Shown piece by piece: positions 22,790 through 34,029 of a stretch of 64,000 nucleotides of DNA. Every line of letters starts with the position of its first letter. Position 1 is the stretch's first letter. Under the pieces are notes generated by a model. It was given only the letters and a program-made list of their open reading frames with translations, made no database searches and had not been told where the DNA came from. Location: positions 62,001-126,000 of the forward strand of contig VCCP01000003.1 of assembly GCA_005765155.1 (NCBI GenBank). Direction: 5' to 3'. A program made the position numbers and the translations under genes. Origin of the DNA: Zelopaecilomyces penicillatus (Eukaryota; Ascomycota; Sordariomycetes; Hypocreales; Pseudodiploosporaceae).

Positions 22790-25760
22790 ATATATATCTC
22801 TATCTTATTTGTTTGGGCCTGTCTTTCTTTTTCCTCTTCCTTCTTTTCCTTTTCCCTCTTGCTTCCCTATGTACCGGATTAGCTCAGTGCCCCTTACTGC
22901 TTATAGTTGGATTACTATATACTTCTGTCGGATGGTGATGGTATCTCTGCTAATGATGTTATCCCTCCGCCAGCCCTGCTCTCTTCTGTTCGGCGCCGTT
23001 TGTGGGCCCGCCCCTTGCTTGTGCTGTTGTCCTCCTCTTCTGTTACTGTTGCTGTTGCTGTGCTGCCCGGACTTTCCGCCCTTGCAACATGCTGCCCTGT
23101 TGTTATTGTGCTGCTTTCCTGTGCCTGGCCGCCTAGGACGCATATATCGCACGCCTCCTCATCCTCCTAGCATCCGCCCTCTCGGATCCGCCCATCCATT
23201 ACCTTATCCAACACGAATCGTCAGTACTGTATCCCCTATATATATTCCATTATCTCCTCCTCTTATCTATCTAGCCTTTCCTTAGTGAATAATTACTATC
23301 CCTTTACTACCCTATAAATCACTATTAATATACCTGGCCTACTATCCTAGCCTAATTATCCGCTTTCCTATATAAATACCTGCACCTAGTATAGTAATCC
23401 TATATATATCATTAACTATATATCTAGTATATTAATCCCTAATCCTAATATATTTATTACCATAATCAATCTCTTATCTATTATCTATAACTATATTTAT
23501 CACTGCTTTTCCTTTTAGCCTTCTATTTTATTATAATATATATTAATACTTAATACCTTAATCAACTCTACTATTTATAGCACTATACTAGTATATATAA
23601 TAATATAGTTATCCCTATTCTCTTCTATCCAATCCTATATTATATCCACTGCTATTTCTTTTTCTATCTCTTCCTATACCTTATATTTATTGCCAGCCCC
23701 CCTATCGCTCTCTGTAAATACTACCCTATATCGGATATTATACTATATCGTTTAGCCCTGGAATATAACTATCTTCTCTATATAGATATATACCTATATA
23801 AAAAACTCCTTTTCCTTTATTGGTTGTAATATTACTATTAAAAAAAATCTCTATACCCCTTATAATATAATCTTTTATCTAATATCCTATAATCCTAGCT
23901 AGAATATATCCAACCCATCTAATATTATATAGTACTTATCTATTACCACCTAATCAATAGCAAATTGGTTCTATAATCACTATATAAAATACTAGAATGC
24001 TATTATAAACACTACCTCTATAATCATTAATATCACCCAATTGTCTTGGTATACCCCTATCCTGCTATTTTATATACTGGCCTTGATCCTATGCTTTATA
24101 TACTTGTTATATATATCCTTCTGTAACGCTATTAATAGCACGATTATAATCGTTCGGCCCTACTGCGAATAATATGCTAGCAATATAAATAATATACTCT
24201 TCCCATCGCCTGTTGGTATCACCTGCACCACTAGGCTTTCGCCCCGTATAATTATTTGAATCACTTTTCCCTGGCCCGGCTAGATGTCGCGCACAGCGAA
24301 AACTTTAGTAGGCAGATATAATAGGTGGTAGGGTTTACTTAGTATAGATAAGAATTTTCTTATAGGATTGAAGCCTTGAGTTCGAGGTGATTGATTGATG
24401 ATCTTGATGGATGATCTTGATCGCTCTGCTATACATTTTATCTTGCGGCTACATCTATATCTCATTCTTCTGTATCCTGCAGCCATAATTTTTTGAGCTC
24501 TCTGGCTGAGACTTATATCTCGCACTATTCAGCCACTTCTCTCCTCCTTACAGCATCTGTGTATTTAAGATCTATCCGAGCCAATTGATCAGTCTCTTGA
24601 CCTGCTGATTACGCCGCCTTTACAGCGGTCTGGAAAGCTAAGGTCTTGAGACTGGGGTTCTTGATAGCCCTTGCAGGTTATGCAAGGCCTGGAAGTATAG
24701 GCATGGCCTACATTGATTCTGACGCTCGGCTTAATTGGCACGGGTCGTTAGGTTGATACTCTTGTGAGACTTACTAGGTGGACTCATGAGTGATTAGGTC
24801 AGCAGGTGCATAATGCGCCTGTTGCCAGGCGGGGCTCTTTTAGCCCTTGATTGATAGCTCTACCAAGCTGCTCAACCTGACACCAGAACCTCGCCTCCTT
24901 ACCCTTAATACATGTTAATATGGCCTATATATCTATCTGCTGTAATACCTCTAACCTCCTTAACCATACACTCTGCCAGCTGCTCTCAAACCTATTTTAC
25001 TGCCTCTGCTGCTGTATGGCTCCCATTGCCTCGCTCTGCATGCTGTCTTAGCTGCTACTTTCCTCATCGAAATCGAAAAACTGATACTACTCTCGGCTAA
25101 CTTCCCGGAACTTCTCTTGTATTATTATTATACTGCCTAACCATTACTGTATCTTGCGTGTATATATTATGCCTGCTATATGCGATATGTATATGGCCTG
25201 CAAATCCCGCGCATCGCTAATATGATCGATACTATTCTCCTCCTCTCCGTTCTCGCCGCTATATAATGGATTATATTTGGTCCTTAAATATCGGTTAGAT
25301 ATGGTAATGGCTATCTATTGCTAACTGCTCATACTTAACCTGTAATCTAATAATCGCTGGCTGTATTACTGGATGATGCGCCGTACTCGGTCCGATGACC
25401 ACCTTGCCTCTCGGAACGGCTGTGCCATCGCCTTCGCTGCCTCATCTGCTGCGTTGTCTGCTACATCCTGCTGCCTGCCGCCGCTGGAACGCATGCCCTG
25501 GCCTTGGCCTTCGTCTCGCTCTCGGTCCACTGCCTGGTCGATGGCATTGCGCGATGTGATCTCGGCCCAAATGTATGCGCTGCGGAATGTGGACCTCTTG
25601 ATTATGCCCTGTATGCTCTGCCAAAACGGCAACACTAACCACATGTACTATACCAATAATTCTCCCACCTCGGGTGGCATGAATCGGTGGACGATCTTGA
25701 CCTGGTCCGACTGCTGGAAATTCTTGTGATATGCCGTGATGAAACATATCTGCTTGTGGC
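22790..25760 (-). pseudogene. Degenerate RecQ-type (telomere-linked) helicase gene
   Basis: Reading right to left: at about 25690-25610 the upstream domain gives VKIVHRFMPPEVGELL and, after a stop, WLVLPFW. A charged stretch follows (25600-25370). At 24216-24196 lies the Walker A motif PTGDGKS, then LFILLAYYS and a block with IIIVLLIALQKD. At about 23690-23560 the second helicase lobe reads EIEKEIAVDII...NYIIIYTSIV; at 23385-23335 a decayed motif VI reads ESG-LG-DSRPG with stops at glutamine or arginine positions; and at 23240-23150 the zinc region reads LDKVMDGRIREGGC and EDEEACDIC. Many in-frame TAG and TAA codons. Intact relatives are RecQ-like DNA helicases frequent at fungal chromosome ends. 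Its 5' end is not resolved. Confidence 0.8.
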
Positions 25761-27316
25761 TTACAAATATGTTATATCTATATCGAGTAGCTGTTGCTTA
25801 TACAGCTCTAGTACTCTTATATCTAATACCTCTATAGCTTCCTAGCAGCTTAAACCTGGTAATATCGACATTAGAAGGAACCATGCTGATGACCCTGGAC
25901 GTGAGTAGGGTTTAATCGGCTTTATAATACGATATATAAGTTGAATCCTGTGATCTTTAGGTATAAAGCCTTGTCTTAATTCTTAAATAAGAAGCTATAT
26001 ACAGTCCCGTTATTTTTATCGTTCCAAGCTTAAATATACTATAGACCGGTTCTAGAACACCGAGGTGAATAGCTTGGGGGGGCGAGCGTGTATGGTTCCA
26101 TTATATAAACAGTCTCCTCGTCTGTGGCCTCACCAAGAAAACCCCACCCGCTGTTCTGTGTATCTAGAGCACAGGCATCGAGCGTCTGCTGACCCTATAA
26201 TATTAACTGCTGTATTATACACTCGCTTGCGGTGACAGATACTTTGATTGTGCATGATGATCTTGTAGAGCTTGGTGGTAGTCTCAAAACGAGCCGACTT
26301 TCCAGGCTCTAATGTTTATGATTTGTCTGATGAACCAAGCTAGCGAACAAGTCTTTCGTAGTTATGTTTATAAGCATTTTAATATACAGTATCAGTGATA
26401 AAGTTATCCCAGCACTCCATATACCTGTGTTTTTATAGTTATCCAGCTTTAGTATCCCCTCCAATTAAGAAGCTAGGGTCTACTTCTATTTCATTATTTA
26501 TGAGAACAGTTCAAGTAGTGTCTATATTGCTGATTAATAATACGCCTAAAAGGGTAAGGGAGGCTATAATCGCTATGGCTGGAAACAGGATAAAAATAAA
26601 GGTGCTTAAGAGGAGATGTATAGCAGCGGTTTCTTCGGGGAATAGAATTATTTTAAGTATTTGTAAAGTGTACTGATAGGATTAAATATTATATCTAGAA
26701 TTATGGGTTTTAGGGGTGCTTTTATAACTTTGCTAAATTAATAAATAAAGATAAGCAGACATTGTCCTAAAATAGTAATAATCTATTCCTGGTTAGCAGT
26801 ATATTGTGTAATAGTATCCCACTCTCGAACCGTCTTACAGATACTTTTAGTGGCGGCTTCCACTGGTTTTGTAAATATATATAGTATTACCGAGTGCCAC
26901 TACACCTGTGTTAGGGTTAACTGATACAAGGTATCCGAGTTTCGGTCCTTTAATGGGAGCCGCGGGATTAATAGGAAACCCGTCCGGCAGACTCTGCAAT
27001 AAACCCGTACGGGAAGCTCTATAATAATCCCGTCCGCCAGGCTAAGCTGCGCGACAGCCCAGCTGGTACATGGATCTTTAATGACCGTGACAGCCCGACA
27101 CCAGGCAGTTTCTCACCGCAGTGCAGGAGGCGCGCCGCCGCTGTTGGCTCCTTTAGCCGGGAAAAAGTAACGGATAGCGAGCGCAGCTGTGGACTTTGAT
27201 GTCTTGAGCGCGATAGGTGCCTCTCCTGGCAGTATGTCTGGCAGCGGAATGAGTGCCAATACTTTGACTCTCCTATTTCGCAGCTCAGCCTACGAGATGA
27301 GGGAGACAAAAACTAG
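25761..27316. other. Mixed composition, no supported gene
   Basis: Short frames only. A 93-codon forward frame at 26395-26676 is basic and not recognised. 26940-27050 repeats the block AACCCGTCCGGCAGAC / AATCCCGTCCGCCAGGC with small variations. The 5' region of the helicase remnant may extend into 25.8-26.3 kb. Confidence 0.35.
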
Positions 27317-27580
27317 GTTCTAAGTGACCACGATTGCCTGCAGTGTGATATTGCCGGTGATGGTGATGGCTGGGCTAAAGTCGTCAAGGCGGAGGACATC
27401 AGAGAGTGCCAACGTCTGTGCAAGTCAGACGATTTTTGTGAATCCATTGAATATCGGCAGACGACTCTCAACTGCTGGTTCTACAATAAACCAGTGTATC
27501 AAGCCAAAGAAATAGATGATCCTACGCAGACATGGATATTTTATAATAGAGATTTTTTGAAGGGGAGAGGGTCGAGATAA
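27317..27580 (+). pseudogene. PAN/apple-like domain exon fragment
   Basis: After a possible acceptor (CTAG at 27313-27316) an 88-codon frame reads CDIAGDGDGWAKVVKAEDI, then RECQRLCKSDDFCESIEYR, NCWFYNKPVYQA, and ends at TAA 27578-27580. The cysteine pattern C...C-X3-C-X5-C...C with a conserved aromatic near NCWFY resembles PAN/apple modules of fungal secreted proteins. The upstream frame is closed by a TAG within the assumed intron, and no signal-peptide exon could be joined to it. It is therefore a gene fragment or the last exon of a gene whose 5' part I cannot see. Confidence 0.4.
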
Positions 27581-27714
27581 GCAGTTGGGGCTTGTTCGGT
27601 GTAAAGATTTACGCTTTGTACCTATGTTGCCTTATCCATAGATGAGCTTGATCACCGCTCATGCTTTCTAAGTAATACGATTCAATAGAGCCTTCAATTG
27701 TTCAGTTTCGTTCT

Positions 27715-28766
27715 TTATACATTAAGAAACTCTATAATTCTTGCCACAGCCTGGTCATCACCTTCCACTGTTTCTGCAAGCTCTTTATCAACCCAACCTT
27801 GTGACCAACCACCTGCGAAATCAATCAACTCAACATTATCACTTTGATCCACAATGATATTAGAAGGCTTGCCGCCGCCCCAAACAATCCCAATGCTATG
27901 TAGATCTGCCACTGTCTGGCGTATCTGATTCGCCCACTTCTGCCTGATGTTCAGAGGCACCATCGACATGTTGACATCATGTAGAGTTTTCCCATATAAC
28001 CCAGAGGGGATCCACTCACGTAAAAGACCGATGACTGCCCCGGATTGTGTATGTTGAACATATCCATGTAGGCTGGGAACGCGAACGGTCACGCCAATTT
28101 CTTCGCGGGCTTTCTGGAGCTTTTAGAGAGTGACTAGCTCGTGTTCCAAGCCGTCATCCCAGAGCCCTACTCTTCTTGCTTTACATAGCATGTCTTTTCC
28201 ACCAACATAAACTCGACCTACTAAGCCAATGCCACTGACGAACGTATCCTGGACGAGAACATCCTTTGCTAAATAACATAAGAGCTTAGCGTCAGGTTGA
28301 AAGTCGGTATCTGGTCGGGGATCAGGTGGAGCATCGGGCACCGAAACTCGTTCATCTGGGGTGATTTGGAATATTGTTGCTTTGCCATTAATTGTTTGGA
28401 GGCGAAAATCCAGCGACTCTGGATAAAGCAAAGACTGCAAATCTTGGCCAGCAGGAGGTGTTTTTGGTGCATTGGAGGCGCTACTAGTGAGAAAGAGGAT
28501 CTGCCCACTTGCAGTATTTCGTCCAACGTCTCATTTACCAGATCTTCATAGTATTCGTCGGCAGCAATGACTGCCTCGTTTAGGAGGCGGATGATTCGGT
28601 TTTCACAAGGAGAGTTGGGCCAGCCACAGCCCCCGCCAGTTGACGATGGATGAGCAAAAACTGATATGGTTATGCGCTTGGTATTGTACTCAAGTGTAAT
28701 GTCAGCACTGTCTTCGTCGCCGGCGTTAATTTGCACAACTGCAATATCGTCGAATATGTGAGCCAT
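27715..28766 (-). pseudogene. Fungal protein-kinase-like gene, broken
   Basis: Start ATG at 28766 (MAHIFDDIAVVQINAGDED). The first part runs to NETLDEIL near 28520, where the frame must shift by one base to continue as ASNAPKTPPAGQDLQSLLYP. An in-frame TAA at 28123-28125 (after ELVTL) interrupts again before KLQKAREEIGVTVRVPSLHG. The last part holds the kinase core HSIGIVWGGGKPSNIIVD and ELIDFAGGWSQGWVDKEL, ending at 27715. The architecture fits the large fungal family of divergent kinase-like proteins whose catalytic loop normally reads WGD-K--N; here the aspartate is glycine, so even the intact protein would probably be a pseudokinase. It is transcribed away from the fusion gene at 29350. 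Confidence 0.75.
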
Positions 28767-29349
28767 TGTTGCATCAGGTAAAAAGTAGGCGAAAGATGAG
28801 AGAGAAAGAGTCGAGATGAGCTGAAGTGGAGATGCCACCAATCACAAATGCAAAGTTGTTGCCCCACCTTCGGCCAGCCCTGTTTGTAGTTGCACGGCTC
28901 AACATTGCTCTTCATCGTAGTCAAACCGCCGACCCTTCAAGTGCGTGTTTATTAGTAAAGCGAAGCTTCGAATCATTCCAGCTTGGTATGTTGATTCATT
29001 GATAGGCACCATAGTTAACTCGTTATATGTCAACTCAACACTAGAACCAGTGATATTTTTGCTAACCCTCTGTCATACGTCTCGTGAAATCGAGTACTGT
29101 TTCTTTTCACTCAATCCAATTTGCTTATCCCGAGATCGCTGGCATTGAGGGGTAGCTCCCGTCACACATGTGTAACCAAGGCGCCGCGTCAGATTGGCAC
29201 TTCATTTGTTGCGGTGATGTACGTAAACATGAAGCGCTGCATTGTATTGTAAATGTTGCAAAGAGGACACAACGCGAAGAATCATCATCTACAGCATTCA
29301 GTCCAGACCCAGAAGTTGACAAACACCTTAATGCAACTAGGCATTCCCA
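28767..29349. promoter_or_regulatory. Divergent intergenic region between the kinase-like gene and the fusion gene
   Basis: 583 bp with no supported gene of its own. It must hold both promoters. No clear TATA box or known operator stands out. Confidence 0.4.
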
Positions 29350-32300
29350 ATGGCAACCCTCAACCTCCTGAAGAACATGCTTAGGCAGAAGGCAGCAGAA
29401 ATGAGAGCATCCCCGGAACGACTGCTGTCGGACGCACAATACAGCGCAGGATTCAATATACTGGTGCGTGGCTCAGGATGGACCACATATCAACGCTTTG
29501 TTATCCCGCAACTATCTGCACTGCTAGCACCCCTCTTCGAATCGCATGTGACGATCTCTGTGCTGGAGATTGGACCTGGTCCGAAAACTGTTCTTGAATA
29601 TCTTCCGAGTAATCTCAGACAGAGGATCAGAAAATACGCTGCATTTGAGCCAAACGATCTGTTCGCTACAGAGTTGGAAAAACGTCTTTGCTGTACCTCA
29701 GAGACTGGACCCCAATTACCCTGTCTGGAAGGTCGGCCTGCAATTTACCGGGTTCCGTTCGACCTAGGCAGCAACACAAATATTGGCACCAGTGATGGAA
29801 TGAGCAATGGTGTCGAGAGATTTGATGTCATCCTGTTCTGTCACAGTATGTACGGCATGAGGCCAAAGAGATGCTTCATTGAGCGTGCCTTGGAAATGCT
29901 TGCGTCAGAGAAAGGACTGGTGATAGTTTTCCATCGTGGTGAGGCCCTGGATTTTGACGGCTTAGCATGCTCCCAATCATCCTTCTTTCCAGATGGAGTC
30001 ACTCTGGTGGCTGATAATGATGAGACGCTGGATTGCTTCGCTTCTTTTGTCGCAGGGATTGCTCTGCGAGATGTGGAGGCAGACAAGGTCATCAAGATGG
30101 AGTGGCAGAAGGTATGTCGAGAATTGGGACGTTGTGATATGGCCCATCCAGATCGTCTCTTGTTCAGCTCACCGAACAATATGGTGACCTTTACCCAACA
30201 TGCGGCCGCTTCGTCAGATCTGGTGGCACAGATGCCGCTGGCAAATGGGGATGTCGTGATAAAAAGCCGCGAAGCTCGACTACGCCATTCCGCCAAAATT
30301 ATTAGACCGACAAAGATTCAACACATCCAACAGTGCGTTCGCTGGGCCCTGGATCATGAAGTGGGCCTTACCATCATCGGCGGGGGTCATAGTGGCCATT
30401 GTCTCTGGCCTAACGTCGTCTCGCTTGACATGGGCGCCTTGGAACAAGTACACATCCTCACAGCAAAGAAAAGTAGAGGATCCAATAACGAGAACGGTCC
30501 CTTGGTCGTTGCCGAGGCTGGCTGCACGACGGGAGACATCATCCGCAAGTCTATGGAGGCGGGTTTGACCGTGCCTCTGGGGGCTCGCCCAAGTGTAGGC
30601 GCGGGACTGTGGCTACAAGGCGGTATCGGACACTTGGCTCGGCTATACGGGCTCGCATGCGATGCCATCGTCGGTGCCGTGCTGGTTAGTGCTGTCTCGA
30701 GCCAGGTCCTCTGTCTTGGCCACGTACCAGAGCAATATCAGCCTACTGGCGCCGTGCGCCCAGACAACGAGGACGAAATGTTATGGGCGATTCGAGGCGC
30801 CGGGACCAACTTTGGTATCGTCATCAGCATTACTTTTAAGGCTTTCGAGGCTCCAACCTATTTGGTCCGAAATTGGGGCTTCCCATTGACCAATAAGTGC
30901 GAAGCACAAGCTAGGCTGGACGACTTTGATGCACTGGTTGCAAGGGATCTCCCGCGTCACTGTTCCGCAGACGCGTATTTGTACTGGGACAATGACAAGC
31001 TGCAACTTGGCGTTACTATGTTTGAAGTCTGCACCACTGAACCTGCCTTTGACAAGTCCCCGTCTTCGCAGTCACTTCAATTTCTGGGTGCAGAAGACAG
31101 CTCCATGACCGTAGACAGTGTCGGGGTGTTTGAGACGGATCTGTACATGTCCGAGATGCATGGTGGGCATGGCGGGGGCAAGACCTCCTCGTTCAAAAGG
31201 TGTATGTTTTTGAAGCATATCGGGACGTCTGAGGTCGCCAGTGCTTTAGTGACTGCCCTTGAGATTCGTCCAACACCATTATGCTACCTCCATCTATTAC
31301 AGGGTGGCGGAGCTGTCGCCGAGGTGCCACATGATGCGACTGCTTTTGGTTGTCGAGATTGGGACTTTGCTTGTGTCATAACTGGCATTTGGCCCCGCAA
31401 TCAGGATGGGACTGAGGTTGCTCGAGCTGCCGTGCGATGGGTTTACAATACCGCCAAGGCCTTGTTGCCCATGAGCAGCGGAGTCTATGGTGCGGATCTC
31501 GGTCCAGACCCTCGAGACGCAGCGCTCGCAGCCAAGGCATTTGGACGGAACCGGCCCCGCCTGGCCCGCCTAAAGCGCAGATCAGATCCGCATAATGTGC
31601 TGGCTTATGCCTGCCCGCTCCCGAAAGCGCTGATGGAACAAAAGCTCGTCATATTAGTGACGGGAGAAAGTGGCGCTGGCAAAGACTATTGCGCCAATGT
31701 TTGGGAATCAGGGTTGGCCACGAGCAGGTATAAAAGCCTAACAACACGCACCATCAGTATCAGTGATGCCATCAAGTTGGAATATGCAGCGACTACTGGT
31801 GCAGACCCGAAGCGCTTGCTTTGGGACCGCGCCTACAAAGAGCAACACCGGCCAGCATTGTCGGCATACTTCCAACGACGGGTACGGCAACAGCCTCGTT
31901 TACCAGAAGAAAACTTTGTGAAAGTGGTATGCGAAGCCGCAGAAGTAGATGTACTATTGATTACTGGTATGAGAGACAAGGCGCCTGTCGCGGCTCTTTC
32001 ACATCTGGTGCCAGACTGCAGACTAGTAGAAGTCAACGTCAGAGCTAACAGAGAGCTCCGACGGGCTCGCCGAGGCTGCCAAAACGCCAATGATGGCGAT
32101 GAGCCTGTTGATGGTGGCAAGGGCAACGACGACGACGACCGCCATTGCCTCGTCTTCAACAATAACACGACCGGAAATGAGGCAGCGACACGATTTTCCG
32201 AGCGCTATTTACTCCCCTACCTCCATGAAGACCTTCAGCGTTTACGCAATATGGTTCGCTCTGTACTCGACTTTCCATGCCGAGGCATCGAATTCCGCCA

Positions 32301-32811
32301 TGTGCTCGACATTGCCCAGCAGCCAGGTGGGCTGGCTCTCTGCACGACCTTGATGCGCGCCCACTTCTGTGGTGACTGGAGTAAAATTGATAGCGTGGCT
32401 TGTTGCGAGATTGGTGGCCTTGTCTTTGCTTCGGTGTTGGCTGCGCAGGTTAATGTGCCAATGGCACTGATTCGCGAGGCCGGCAAGCTTCCACCGCCCA
32501 CTGTCAGTGTCATTAAAACCTCATCATATATCTCGTCTTCAACATATTGTAATTCAACAGAGAAGAGAATTGAGATGGGTCGAGATGCCATCCCCAAAGG
32601 CGCGTCAGTGGTGGTGGTAGATGACGTGCTAGCTACCGGAAAAACACTATGTGCAGTGCTTCAGCTCCTAGCTGAAGTTGGGATTGGTGCTAAGGATGTC
32701 AACATCATGGTCGTGGTGGAATTCCCTGTCCACCGAGGCCGAGAACTACTGCGTCTGCGTGGTTTTGGTCGAGCTAATATCCAAAGCCTATTGGTATTCG
32801 GTGGTACTTAG
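29350..32811 (+). CDS. Four-domain fusion: methyltransferase-like / FAD-linked oxidase / phosphomevalonate-kinase-like / APRT-like
   Basis: A single uninterrupted 1153-residue frame. Residues ~20-290: SAM methyltransferase-like fold with motif I VLEIGPGP (71-78). Residues ~300-755: PCMH-type FAD-binding and BBE-type C-terminal domain; GGGHSGH carries His347, the expected covalent FAD attachment site, while the second attachment Cys of berberine-bridge-type enzymes is replaced by Arg in GARPSVG, so single covalent linkage is likely. GGIGHLARLYGLACD and RSDPHNVLAYACPLP complete the domain. Residues ~765-950: P-loop GESGAGKD (772-779), then SDAIKLEYAATTGADPKRLL and DRAYKEQHRPAL, as in animal-type phosphomevalonate kinases. 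Residues ~965-1153: type I phosphoribosyltransferase with the PRPP loop VVVVDDVLATGKT (1087-1099), closest to adenine phosphoribosyltransferases. There is no signal peptide. A low-complexity acidic linker (about 915-930) joins the last two domains. The substrate is unknown. A BBE-type oxidase gene follows on the same strand. Confidence 0.9.
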   Translation: MATLNLLKNMLRQKAAEMRASPERLLSDAQYSAGFNILVRGSGWTTYQRFVIPQLSALLAPLFESHVTISVLEIGPGPKTVLEYLPSNLRQRIRKYAAFEPNDLFATELEKRLCCTSETGPQLPCLEGRPAIYRVPFDLGSNTNIGTSDGMSNGVERFDVILFCHSMYGMRPKRCFIERALEMLASEKGLVIVFHRGEALDFDGLACSQSSFFPDGVTLVADNDETLDCFASFVAGIALRDVEADKVIKMEWQKVCRELGRCDMAHPDRLLFSSPNNMVTFTQHAAASSDLVAQMPLANGDVVIKSREARLRHSAKIIRPTKIQHIQQCVRWALDHEVGLTIIGGGHSGHCLWPNVVSLDMGALEQVHILTAKKSRGSNNENGPLVVAEAGCTTGDIIRKSMEAGLTVPLGARPSVGAGLWLQGGIGHLARLYGLACDAIVGAVLVSAVSSQVLCLGHVPEQYQPTGAVRPDNEDEMLWAIRGAGTNFGIVISITFKAFEAPTYLVRNWGFPLTNKCEAQARLDDFDALVARDLPRHCSADAYLYWDNDKLQLGVTMFEVCTTEPAFDKSPSSQSLQFLGAEDSSMTVDSVGVFETDLYMSEMHGGHGGGKTSSFKRCMFLKHIGTSEVASALVTALEIRPTPLCYLHLLQGGGAVAEVPHDATAFGCRDWDFACVITGIWPRNQDGTEVARAAVRWVYNTAKALLPMSSGVYGADLGPDPRDAALAAKAFGRNRPRLARLKRRSDPHNVLAYACPLPKALMEQKLVILVTGESGAGKDYCANVWESGLATSRYKSLTTRTISISDAIKLEYAATTGADPKRLLWDRAYKEQHRPALSAYFQRRVRQQPRLPEENFVKVVCEAAEVDVLLITGMRDKAPVAALSHLVPDCRLVEVNVRANRELRRARRGCQNANDGDEPVDGGKGNDDDDRHCLVFNNNTTGNEAATRFSERYLLPYLHEDLQRLRNMVRSVLDFPCRGIEFRHVLDIAQQPGGLALCTTLMRAHFCGDWSKIDSVACCEIGGLVFASVLAAQVNVPMALIREAGKLPPPTVSVIKTSSYISSSTYCNSTEKRIEMGRDAIPKGASVVVVDDVLATGKTLCAVLQLLAEVGIGAKDVNIMVVVEFPVHRGRELLRLRGFGRANIQSLLVFGGT

Positions 32812-34029
32812 AGAAGGAAGCAGTGGAAGAATGTTGCTTGACTTTTTAGGGACTATATTATTTTATATCTAACTGTTTATAATTAAACATCTGCTTGTTG
32901 AAAAGTCATTTTGTCACATGAATGGTACTTTACATCCACTATGTAGACAACAGTTGTTGCAAGTTTATCCAGTGTCATCCTGACGTACTATGATGCCATG
33001 AATTTTCAGCACATGTAGCCGGCATCACGAGAACTTTATCCAGCATGCATCGGCCATGCCCGCATGCCTTTGCCAAATGGCTGCTTGGTGACATAACTCT
33101 AGATGTGCCCAAGAAACAAGCTTAGGTAGCTTTAGAAGGGGGTGATTATAAATAACATCTATACATACCTAACGCATTAAGCGCAGGAGTCACCGCAAGC
33201 TCTAATATTGGAAGTGGTCTGCCATTTGAACAATACAATTGCCCTCTACTTGCCCATTGAAGGCCTTTTTTAAATTCCATGCGGTACCCTCCTCTCACTT
33301 ATATGAACGGCAGGCTCTGAGACAGCTCTTAACCTACATGGGTTGTATTATTCAATGGCACCGGGTTTTATGCCCCGTCACGGAAATGTCTTCATATCAA
33401 GACGCCACGGGAGCTCGATGTACTCAGCTTTTGCTTACCTACAAATTACAAGATAAATTTTGTGTCACCGAATATTATGAACAAACTCAGTTAGCGCTGA
33501 CGGCAGCTCAACCTGGAGCAGAATTTTTGTTTAATTGGTGGGTTAATACAGACATTTATTAGAACAAAGTATTTTTATTCTATGTATTGCTCTGGGATAC
33601 AGTTGACAAGTTGAGTAAAGCACCTGATCGACGATGGCTTCAGCCTGGCAGAAACTATGCTACGTGGGTCAGCTCACAGAGCATCCATGTACCTGCACTT
33701 CACTTCAACGAACACGGGATAGATTGGAGTGGCTGGCAACGCGGAAAGACTGGCCCCCACCAGAAGACCAACAATAACGAATACGCACGGCCGGCTTGCA
33801 GAACACTGATCAACGAGAGGCTTCCGGGGCTGTCATAATACATGTCTTTAAAACACATGCATCAACAGGCCGCTCCTCTGTGTATTATCAAACTACTTCC
33901 AGTTGTCATGATTGTTCATGTATAAAGACAGGGCGAGCTCCTGTCTTGGACACTAAAATACTCAAGCTAGAGCGCTATCTTCGCCTTTGCCTCTTTCATT
34001 GGCTATACCTTGAAGTCTAGGAAGCCATT
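32812..34029. other. Intergenic between the two FAD-linked oxidase genes
   Basis: Frames at 33239-33562 and 33587-33838 are open but unrecognised and lack supporting signals. The region should contain the 3' end of the fusion gene transcript and the promoter of the next gene. Confidence 0.4.

Noticed and set aside
22809..23285. 158-codon forward frame rich in P, L and C
   Set aside because: It is antisense to the degenerate helicase and has low-complexity composition.
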